From NCBI GenBank assembly GCA_963576735.1, contig OY755187.1, positions 8,308,001 to 8,372,000 of the forward strand: DNA of 64,000 nt, written 5' to 3'. A program made the translations under genes and the position numbers. The stretch comes from Bedellia somnulentella. Taxonomy: Eukaryota > Arthropoda > Insecta > Lepidoptera > Bedelliidae. Below are positions 24,701-36,700 of this stretch, piece by piece (the first letter of the stretch is position 1; each line of letters begins with the position of its first letter). The notes under the pieces are model-generated. The model saw only the letters and a program-made list of their open reading frames with translations, searched no databases and had not been told where the DNA came from.

Positions 24701-27650
24701 AGGGTGGTAAGAAAGTGTTTATGGGAGGTGTTATCCAAGTTCGGTTTGGGGAGTCGACTTATACGTGCACTGGTATCACTCTATGAGGATTCCAGTGCAT
24801 GTGTGAGAGTAAACGGGGAAAATACTGACTGGTTCGGGATTTCTCGGGGTGTCCGACAGGGTTGTGTAGCTTCCCCGTGGCTCTTCGATTTGTTCATGGA
24901 TGACTGTTTAACAGAGTTGCGTGAAAGTGATTATGGATTGAGAATGGGTGGATTCATCATTAAATGCCTCTTATATGCCGACGATCAAGTGCTACTTGCA
25001 TCATCGGTGGAAGAGCTGCAAGAGATGATGAATATTGCATGTGCGTCTTTTGAGAAAAAGGGAATGAGGGTGAATGTGGATAAAACAAAAACTATGGTTT
25101 TTGAGAGAGAGGTGAATATGACCGAATGCGTGATTGAGATTAATGGTAAGAAAGTGGAACAAGTGAAAGAGTTTGTATATTTGGGAAGTTTGTTTACTAG
25201 GGATGGAAAGTGTGATGAAGATATCGAGAGAAGAGTGAAAAAGGGTAATGCGGTAAATGGAGCACTGGATAGTCTAATGTCTAGTCAGTCGGTGTCTGTA
25301 AAGGCCCGAATAGCTGTGCATGATGCTGTCCTCGTTCCTACGCTTATGTATGGCAGTGAATGTTGGGTGTGGCAGAAGAAGCATGAAAGTAGAGTGAATG
25401 CAGTAGAAATGAGATCCCTCAGAAAAGTGTGTAATGTAAGGTTATGTGATCGTGTGAGGAATGATGTGATTCGTGAAAGGTGTGGTGTAAAAGATGATAT
25501 TGTAAGAAAGATAGAAAAAGGAATGTTGAGATGGTTTGGGCACATAGAGAGGATGGATGACAGTAAATTGGTGAAAGAGATATATAGAGCCAATGTGGAA
25601 GGTAATGTTAGTAGAGGACGACCTCGGAGGACACATTTGGATCAAATAGAAAATGTGCTCAAAAAGGCAGGTGTCCGCAGTATGAAGAATAAAAGAGCAT
25701 GTATGAAAAGATTGATGGATGTAAACGAAGCCAGAGAGGTTTGCCAGGATCGTACAAAGTGGCGATCGATAGTCTCTGCCTACCCCAATGGGAACTAACG
25801 GCGTGAGAATATATGTTATTATTACATTGACATAAAAAAAAAATAGGTGGGGCAAAATCGTCAATATCCACCTAATTTCTATTTCAATATCAGCAAATAT
25901 TTTGCTACATAAAATAATTTACCGTAATTCTGTTTTTTGTCTACAATTTTTTCCTTTCTCAGGCAACCGGCACAAGAATAGGTGCTCTAATGCAAGCAAC
26001 AGCAACAATAGTTCTTGGTATCGCCCTCTCGATGTATTTCACATGGAAAATGACACTGGTGTCTTTGGTCTCGGTCCCCATGGTTATAGGAGCTGTGGTG
26101 CTCGAGTCCAGGGTACTAGCTTCAGGACTGGACAGCATCAGAGAGTCTTCGAACAAAGCAACGACGATAGCCACTGAAGCGATCACCAATATTCGGACCG
26201 TTAATGCCTTTTGTAAGTATATGTGCTCTACATGTGTATGAGTAGTGTTACTTAGAGTCAATATTATCTAATCTTCTTGTGACATACATACATACATACA
26301 TATACTCACGCCATTAGTTCCCATTGGGGTAGGCAGAGACTATTGATCGCTACTTCGTACGATCCTGACAAACCTCTCTAGCTTCGTTTACATCCATCAA
26401 TCTTTTCATACATGCTCTTTTGTTCTTCATACTTCGAACGCCAGCCTTTTTGAGCACACTCTCAATTTGGTCCAAGTGTGTTCTCCGTGGTCGTCCTCTA
26501 CTAACATTACCATCCACACTAGCTCTATAGATCCCTTTTACCAACTCTCTATGTGCCCAAACCATCTCAACATTCCTTTTTCTATCTTTCTTACAATATC
26601 ATCTTTCACACCACACTTTTCACGAATAACATTTTCTTGTGAATGTATTAGTAATAGTTAGTAAGTAAGTAAGTTACACAGATACCTACAAACTAGTAGA
26701 CAGCCCACTAAGAATATGTTAGTAATATTTTTTTCAAGATTTCAGATTGAAAGCTTAAAATACCACAATCCCATATTTTCCTGTGGGTATCGTACGAAGT
26801 ACCGAATGTGTAGGAATACAAAATTTCACTTAAGTCAGATTAGCTTGTCGTTCCGGGGAGTTTGGTGACAAGCATTGAATTTTATATATTAGAAGATATA
26901 TAAGTAATCCTTTTAGCAGCTGATTCAGAATAGCGCGCTCGATGCAACATGAATTATATCGAATCGTTTCTTTGAAACTCAATGCCTTTGATAAGTTCAA
27001 ATCATGAATAACACTGATATGTTTGTCTCTTTTCTTTATTGGCTATGTGGTTCTTGTATCTAGGTTGTAAACGATTAGGGAATCGTGAGTAAACGTATGT
27101 GACTTAGAAATTAGTACAAAGTGTATCGATAGTCTCTGCCTACCCCAATGGGAAGTATTGGCGTCGTGAGTATGTATGTATGTAAATTAGATTAGAAAAA
27201 TAATGACAAAATTAAAATCGTATAATTATATTTTTATAATTAAAGGTGGCGAAGAATCAGTCGTGCAAAGATACCAAGAAGCGGGTATAGCTGCTCGAAT
27301 AGCTGCTCGTAAAAATATCAGGTATTTATACTGAGCTGTATACTATCGGCGTAGAAAAGAACTGACCTAATTAATCTTACGGCTGTCGTAAGGGGATCTA
27401 GACCTTTTTAGTGATGGTTAGGTTATGTCAGTGGAGAAGCGTCACTAAACATCCTTTATTTTACAATCTATCTCTCATTCAACTTCCAAAAGTGGCTGAG
27501 GACTTTCAGATCCTGATAGTTTTCTTCACATCTTACCAAAGTTTAACCAGCTTTTAATTTGGCCAAACTAGTGTACCCGCTCGTCGGGCTTTATCCGTAG
27601 CAAAAACAAATACATGAAGTGAGACATGGATGAATAACAGATAGGCTATG

Positions 27651-27700
<50 letters not shown>

Positions 27701-30700
27701 TAAGACTTATATTTTTGGACATACTCTTTTAGTAGTTTTTTTGAAATTCATATTTTATAGTTTGCATAATACTTGTTTCAATGACGATGTCCGTGGTCGA
27801 GTTGGTAAAGGTTGCTTGCTGGTTGCTTGCTCGAATCCCGCTGAGAGCAACATTTATGCGATGAGCATAAATGAATGTTGTATTAGTCTTGGATGTTATT
27901 TATATGTGTATTATATAATATTAAATTTGTTAAGTTAGTATCCCAAAATACAAGTCAATAGGTTAATACAATATAAAATCTCGCGGTTTGTAGACATTAT
28001 ACATAACAATCGAGATTAACCAACGTATATTTTTAAATCACTAAGGATTAAAAATATAAATAGCCATTAGATTGTACTTATTTGGGGCAAATTTGATCTA
28101 TGTAACGTAATATCGTGTATATATTTAATGGTTATGTTAATTCGACAGATTCCGTGGATGCGTATTTGCGTTTGGGCAAACGGCCCCCGTGGCTGGGTAC
28201 GCTCTGTCGCTGTGGTACGGCGGGGTGCTGGTCGCTAACAACGAGGTGCACTACAAGTCTGTCATCAAGTAAGTTCGTTTCAATAAGAAATATTTAAGGA
28301 TAGATACGTATGGCGGAGGAAAGAGACGTGAAACTCATCTTTTATTCTGAACTCGAGGAGGGCAAGCGAAAGCATGGCGGTCAACTCCTTCGATACAAAG
28401 ATATTTAGAAGCGACACATGAAGAGATGCAACATAGAGCCCTCTAATTGGGAAGTTTTGGCAGCACAACGTCCCGAATGGCGCAGACTTGTACAGAGGCG
28501 AGTTAATAAGTTCGAAGAGCAGCGTAAAGCAGCCCTCGACTCTAAGCGCGACGAGCTGGAAGCCCGGCAGCCCTGTGCCATTCATTGCAAATATGTCAAC
28601 GGAATGCCCATGTGCCCTCAATGTGCTCAAGTATTTACCACTAAGATTGGCTACAAAAGCCATCTTTGGGTTCACGATTGGAGAGCCGATTATAAGTCTA
28701 AAGTGGTCGCCATGACTGAAATCGATCGGATAGATCATCATCAACATTTATAGATGGTTCTTATATAAGTCTTTGGCTTTTCTCAGTTCGTATGTGAGGT
28801 TTATTTATCGAGGGCAGTATATTCCTAAAATGTGACGATATTCAAGGCTCTAATAACGTGAACACATTATCAATACCAAAAGTTGGTACTCACGTGTATG
28901 ACAAAATGAAAAATCACTGATAAATAAAGAATAAATAAAGGAAAGAAAAATTTCGACACAGGCGGATTTCCGAATTAGTGAAAATTCGGAGGTAGGAAAC
29001 GCAAACACTACTTAGGGCCAGTTTCACCACTTACAGATAAAATTTCAGATAGTTATCTGCCACATCACGTTATCTGATGAATAAAATTGGCTGATATATT
29101 TTGTAGGTTTCACCATCTATCTATTAGATAAATTACCCGTTAGTTAAATTTACCTGCCCGATAAGAATAAACAAGATGGCAACGTCGCTTTTATGCGTTT
29201 AGTTTTAATATTTGTAAATTAAGTCTTATTAAAAACATTTTGAATTTTCATAAAACCAACAGTTTTATTAAAACTACAATCAGAAACAATGTTTTTTATT
29301 TAGAAAAATGCTTTTAAATGTTTGTTACCGTGTATATGTCACTTTAGAGCTTTAGTGAGGAATGGAATCTCGAAACGCAACGCAAATGCTGTTGGGCAAC
29401 CGAGTGAAGTGTTTGTTTGTTCAACTTTGTTTTGCTTTTTAGCTGTGTTGAATTTCGTTTTTATAATTCACTATGGAAAAAAAACGTGAAAGGAATTTTA
29501 ACTTGACTCAGGAAGAAACGGACTTGTTGTTGTCGCTTGCAGAGGCCAAAAAATATATATTAAAAATTATTCCAAAAATTCAAATAGGTCCATGTTAGAG
29601 CACTTCTTATTACAATTTGAACATTGGTAAAGCAGTTTCATAATTTACCGTCTACAAGTGGTGGTAAATTATGAAAAAAATGAGAAAAAAGTTTCTTATT
29701 TGACAGATAAGAATTTAACAGCCACTTGATGTGACTGATAAGATACCAGGGAGTTTATCTGCAAGATATTACTATCTGAAACCTGTGAAACCGAAACTTG
29801 TAATTTATCCGGCAGATAAGTGCCGAATAGACTATCAGAGAGTTTATCTGTGAGTGGTGAAACTGGCCCTTAAACGTGTAAAAGAAATAAAAGGATAGAA
29901 GAATTTCGCGCTGGCAGCCACGGCAGACACGGTAGCTCAATTGGCAGAGCGACGGGGGCGTATACCCGAGGTCGCGGGTTCATTCCCGCCTGTGTCGAAA
30001 TTTTTCTTTCCTTTATTTATTCTTTATTTATCAGTAATAATCCCCACATGAGGTTTTCATGAACAAAAAGATAAAAAAAATTAAAATAATGTTATGGGAG
30101 TATGTAGAAACTATTGCCAATATCGAGTAAGGTTCAGAGTAGTTAGTCCCAAGCTTTTGGAATATGAGAAATAAAAAAAAAAAAAAGGCAATTTTACGAT
30201 TAAGACGAATAAAATCTATACTATAATAAGACTGTACCGAGGTCAAAACTGTACGTTGAAGAAAAAAATATAAAAACCGGTGGAATATGTTTAATTTTCG
30301 ATACTGAAGCCAAATTTGCGCTTTTTGAAAAAAAAAACTGTCTGTCTGTCTGTCTGTATGTCCGTTCATCACGTTAATTCTACCAGACGGATCTTGATCA
30401 AATTTGGTATGCATGTAACTTATAGACCTGGCCAACATATGGGTATTTATACCGGATTTCGCAAGGGTTCCCACAGGAGCATAACAAAACTTAACTTTTA
30501 TGTGGCTCCCCACATTTACACGATTAATTTTTGATCAAACGACTTTATCAGACTCTTCATTAATGGCCTTTTTGGAAAAAAATAAGGGTTTCATCCATTT
30601 TCATCGAAATAGATGTCCATTTATTTATTTTTTTCAATAGTATGACTACTAGATATATAGCTTATCAAAATTTTGAAGTCAACACTAACGTTTTTGTGGC

Positions 30701-33700
30701 GTAGCGGTATATTGTTCGGTTATTACTAATCGAACGGAAGACCTAGGTTCGAATCTCGGGCATCGCAATCTTTTTGCGATTTTTTTTTGTTTTGTGTTAG
30801 TTTAGAATAATAGGAAGCACTATTCTTTCTCTTTCACTTTCAACTATGAGAATATGAATGAATAAAGATAATTGAAAGTATATTGTATGAATTTTGCGTA
30901 TTCATTTGGTAGGTTTGAGAATATGTTTAACTTTTTTACTAACTATTTTTAAACTAATATTTTCATAGGTATATTGTGCTATACTTACGCATAAATTAAT
31001 ATTCTGTTTAAGCCTCAGAATGCATAGTTAGTAAATAATAGCACAATATCTCAATTTTAATTCAGTACCGCCATCTATTGACCGATGACTGGTTGGCTGA
31101 AATCTCTCACACATCACCAACAGTCAGTGTGGGGGCAGTACCGGGCCGCCAAACTGCTATCCATACTTACAAAAGATATTCTCATTTTTGAACACAGAAA
31201 CTTGGTACAAAATTGTTTGTTTCATGATTCTTATGAACAATTAAAAAGGTTTTTTGGAACTCACCCACTAAGGGATTGAAATAAGGTATACAGATTTTTG
31301 ATCTATAAATATACTGTATCTAGAAATTTGAAACTTGATGCGATTGACTGATATAACAAGTACAAAAAGGTATATGAAATTCATCCATCAATAAATCATG
31401 AGTATATACTAACGGCTATACATCCCAAAATAGGGTAGCCACACTGTTCGTGTATTTCTCTGCTACCAACAATTATGTTCGTGTTTCTCTGCTACCAACA
31501 ATTATGTTCGTGTTCCTGTGTTATTCCAAGTGATGTTTGTTCTTCAGTGATGGAAGGCTTACCGCTACACTGGCTACCGGCAGCACATCAATCAAGTTTC
31601 CTTTTAGCTTCAAATCAGTGAAATGAGGAAACTCTGATCATTAGGCTGGAACTGGTGAGGTGTTCAGTCCTTAGTTCTTCCAAGTGATTTTCTGGCTATC
31701 TTCAATAATTTGTGGAGATCTGAATGCATTCAGTCTGGGATCAATTATACGATTCCCTGTCCAAGGAATATCGTGTCCTTTTATTCTTTCCTTTCGTATT
31801 TTACTAATATCTTCGACAGCTGTTTGTCGGGTCCAATGCTCTCAAAGCACATCAAAGGTTTTTGTTTCCAGTGCGATAAATTTGCTATCGTCCACAATTT
31901 CACTTGTAAAATGTAGTCCACGCGGACGTAGTCGCGGGCAAAAAGCTAGTTATAAATAAGACGAATTTATTTATTTATATCGGGATTTAATATATGTTAT
32001 AGGTTATTGTACCTGTGACCCTTATATATTTAAGACATAGAGAAAATATATAGAAATTAAGAAACCTTTTAAAACTTCTTAATAAATCTAATCTGTAGAC
32101 AGAAAATTTAGTTTTTCTGTCATCCGAAATCGGTTTTTTTTGGTTAATATTAAAATATTAAAAATTATTCAGAGTGTCTGAAGCCTTGATTTTCGGCGCA
32201 TGGATGATGGGGCAAGCTCTGGCGTTCGCTCCAAACTTTGGCGCGGCAGTTCTGGCAGCTGGCCGGGTGCTTCAGCTGCTCGAGAGAAAGCCAAAGATTG
32301 AAAGTACAGTTACTCCGTCTGTACCGGAAAATTATGTAAGTAGTTTGTATGTATTTTAAATATGTGGGAAAGAATGAGGAAAAATTTGATTAACACGCGA
32401 AAAATATATAGTAGGATGATGGTACAAAAAAAATAATATATTTTAATTATACCGAAAATGTCCTGCTCTTTGCTTTATGTTCTACATGGAATACATTTTA
32501 TATATAATACATACATACATATACTCATAGCCATAAATCCCTAAAAGGGGTAGCCAGACCTTCCGAACATGAAATTCTTTAGCCATTTTTGGAAATTAAG
32601 CCGTTAAAAGATTGTAAACTAAAGGTTATTAAATTGGTCTTCAATCGCATCGCCCAACAACTTCTTTAAAAGCCCCTATATTAGAACATTCTAAGCCGGC
32701 ACTACACGGCATTATAATCAAATTTTATTTTAATACGCAATTATTTTTTTCATTTGCAGATAGCAGAAGGGAGAATCCAGTATTCCAACATACAGTTCCG
32801 CTATCCCACTCGACGAGAGGTTGAGGTTTTGAAAGGGTTGACATTGAATGTCGAGAGTGGAAAGCGATATGCTTTGGTCGGACCCAGCGGTTGTGGAAAA
32901 TCTACTCTCATACAATTGCTCCAACGGTTGTATGACCCTGATGAAGGGTCTGTGGTACGAATTACATTAGATTCAACATTCTTTAGATTCATTTTTTTGC
33001 TTTAAAATTAATTATAAATATTTTTGTAGTTTATGATTTATAACATGCATGTAATTTTGATATTGGCCATCTTATAGTGGAAACTAATGTACTTTCCGAA
33101 ACCCTGATTACGTACCTTTTGCGACCGCTAATTGCGTCAAAAGTTGTAAGAATTTCGCTATGTATTTTTTTTGTATATATTTTTAAAGTTTCGCTCACAA
33201 AATATCGTTATTAAGGGTCGCCTCGAATGAGTCAAATGATCAAAATTTGCAAAACAATACTTGAACATCTTCCTTAGATACAGAAAATGCATAGATAAAT
33301 TTGAATGCCTGATGTTTACCACTTTAAACAACACTTTTTGTTGGACTAAATGCACATATGCACGTATTTCCGAACTCCAGATATAACGCCCCGATTAAGC
33401 ATAGATTCATAGTAATAAACAGAGGTTCTTCAAGTGTTCCTTTGTGTGTGCAATTTCTTCGGAAGTTGATACATTATACAGCACCTTTTTATTGTGTGAT
33501 AACTAGTTTCTGCGAAAATTTTCCCACGTAAGCTTGTTTCTCTCTAATCTTTAGTATAAGATTGTGGATGCAAGGTATCGATTTTTTAATTGAGTTTTGT
33601 AATATCAATAAAAAGATTTTGATTATGTATCAATTATGTAAAAAGATTTTTAGTGATTAGCTAGTTTAAAAAAATAGATTTGTGTTTTCTACCTTAAATG

Positions 33701-36700
33701 ACTATTTGCAGTACCTGGACGACCACAGTATAGTAAATGACATGCGCTTAACCACGCTGCGACGTAATTTGGGCATCGTCTCTCAAGAGCCAGTACTATT
33801 TGATAGAACAATCAAAGAAAACATCGCATACGGTGATAACACTAGAAATGTTGCAATTGAAGAAATCGTCAACGCTGCGAAAGAAGCCAACGTGCATTCT
33901 TTTATTGCAGCTTTACCTTCGGTAAGATTATGTTTAGTAAACTATAGCATAAAATAAATTAGATTAGGGGAGTCACTCTATAAAATTCCAGTGCGTGTGT
34001 AAGAGTAAGCAGAGAAAACACGGAATGGTTCGAGATCTCTAGGGGTGTACGACAGTGTTGTGTAGCTTCTCCGTGGCTCTCCAATTTGGTCATGGACGAC
34101 TGTTTGAAAGTACTGCGTGAAACTGTTTATGGACTGAGAATGAGAAGATGAACCATTAAATGCCCCTTATGCATTGACGTTCAAGTGTTACTTGCATCAA
34201 CGGTAAATGAGTTACAATAGGTGGTGATAACTGCTCGTAAGTCTTTTGAAAGTAAGCGAATGAGAGTAAATGTAAATAAAACCAAGACAGTGGTTTTTGA
34301 GAGAGAGGAAATTATGACAGAATGTAATATTATAATAGATAAATAAGTCGAAGAAAGAGTTTTATATCTGGGAAGTTTATTTACTAGGGACGGAAAATAT
34401 GAGGCAGATATTGAAAGGAGAGTTAAAAAGGGAAATGCGTTGAATGGAGCCATTAACAGTCGAATGTCGAGATAGTCTTTGTCTGAAAAGGCGCGAATGG
34501 CAGTACATAATGCTGTACTGGTTCCTACGCTGATGTATAGTAATGAATATTAGGAAAGGCAAAAGATACATGAAAGTAGAGTGAATGCAGTGGAAATGAG
34601 ATCCCTCAGAAGTATATGTAATGTAAGGTTGTGCGACAGAGTGAAAAATAGTGTCATTCGTAAACGATTAGGTGTGAAAGATGACGTAGTGTGTGCGGGA
34701 TAGAGAAAGGAATTTTAAGGTGGTTTGAGCACATAAGAGAGGATGGGTGAACGAAAAGTGGCAAAAGAGTTATATAGAGCCAATGTGCATGGTGTTCTTA
34801 GTAGAGAAAGGCCGCGTAAAACGTTTGAAAACCAAATCGAAACCGTTCTTACGAAGGCGATAGTCCGTAGTGAAAAGAATAAAAGAGCAAGTATGAGAAG
34901 AATGATGAATGTGGCAGAAGCCATAGAGATTTCTCAGAAACTTACTTGAACTTACTGCTGTGTAGTGTCGGCTCTGCTGTGTAGTGTCGGCTTAGAATAG
35001 CACTACCCCATTTCTTCCGGTGGTTGTACGTAAGAGGCGACTAACGGTATTGGGGCTTTTAAGGGATTTTTGGGCGATGCTGCTGGAGACCCATCACCAA
35101 CAACCTTTATTTTTATTATCTTTTCCCCACTCAAATTTCCAAAAGTGGCTGAGGAATTTCTAAATCCTTAGCTCTGGCTACCCCTTCTTGGGATTTTAGC
35201 CATGAGTATATGTATGTATGTATGTATTTGTCAGAAAGAAAAAGTTGCGATAGTCTCTGCCTACCCAATGGGAACAACGGGAGTGAGTACAAGTAAGTAA
35301 ATGATGTCATTTAGTTGAAATAACGCGGGTCAACTACTAGTATAAAAGTGGTGAATTTAACCTTTACAATAAAACGTCGATTTCTGTTATTCAGGGTTAC
35401 GAGACACGAATTGGTGCCCGAGCTTCACAATTATCTGGAGGTCAGAAACAAAGGATTGCTATCGCCAGAGCGCTTGTTCGAAATCCCAGAGTACTTCTTC
35501 TAGATGAAGCTACTTCGGCTTTAGACACCCATAGTGAGAAGGTAAAACGTGTTTGTTTTATAGAATTAACAGCTTTATAGTAGAAGATCTGGCTTAGGAT
35601 GATATACGTAAGTATGTTGCGGTGGTATTTATTGTAGAAGAATAAATAAATAAATAAAATAAAAAGATTTTATTTGTCTTTTTACACATACAACAAAAAA
35701 TATATATAATAATACAGTGAAAAGAAGTTAAAAAAGAAGAACTAAGAAGTTATTTTATCGACCATTATATAAATCTAGTAAAAATAACATAAAAAACTCG
35801 CTTTTAAAGTACATCTATTCAAACTAAAAAGCAAAAGATAATTCTTAATATCAGCTATAATGGTAATGAAAAAAAGATAGCAGTATTATTGTGAAAAAGC
35901 TTGGGTAGCTCGATAAATGAAAAATATGGCACAGAGAGTGTTTTTTAGTTTTTTAGCTGAAATAATTTTATTATGGCGACCCTTATTAGGATAAGGAGAT
36001 AAAAATATGAAGTTATATACTGTCCATGTAAAACGTGGGTACTCTGAACACCAGGTGAATTATAATTTACGCAATAAACTTTATTTTCTAGTTGAAGTCA
36101 TATTTTTTCTTTTTTACACTGTGTGCTGTGTTGTGTAGTGTCGGCTGTGCTGTGTAGTGTCGGCTTAGAATAGCACTACCCCAATTCTTCCGGTGGGTGT
36201 ACGTAAGAGGCGACTAACGGTATTGGGGTTTCTAAGGGATTTTTGGGCGATGAGGTTGGAGACCCATCACCAACAACCTTTATTTTACCATCTTTTCCCC
36301 ACTAAACTTTCCAAAAGTGGCTGAGGTATTTCTAATTCCTTAGCTCTGGCTACCCCATTTAGGGATTTATAGCCTTGAGTATATGTATGCATTGTCAACG
36401 TCAAGTTCTAGTTGTATACAAAACAAAATTCTCAAAATATTATTCATAAGATTAGATTATTATTTATTCCATGGAATTCTGACTGCTATAATTGGCAGAG
36501 TAGATTTTTTTGGAAAGAGATTTGATATTTATTAATTATTATATACTAGCTTTTTGCCCCGCGACTTCGTCCGCGTGGACTTCATTTTTTGCATCCAGTT
36601 TACATAATACCAAAATACCGAAACACTGTCTCAACTTCTGTTTTTTATATTTATAATCCCGCGGGCGTTGTAAATGACATAAAGGACATTGAGGCTTTTT

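Noticed and set aside
27648..27938. ORF starting with Tyr-Ile repeats
   Set aside because: It is the (TA)n microsatellite read in frame.
29926..29997. Functional tRNA gene
   Set aside because: Stems pair, but the T-loop lacks a base and the anticodon loop is too long; the sequence is followed by a SINE-type tail and has an inverted partial copy nearby.
30031..30513. 160-codon minus-strand ORF
   Set aside because: It spans a Helitron start and a CTGT repeat and has no protein-like conservation.
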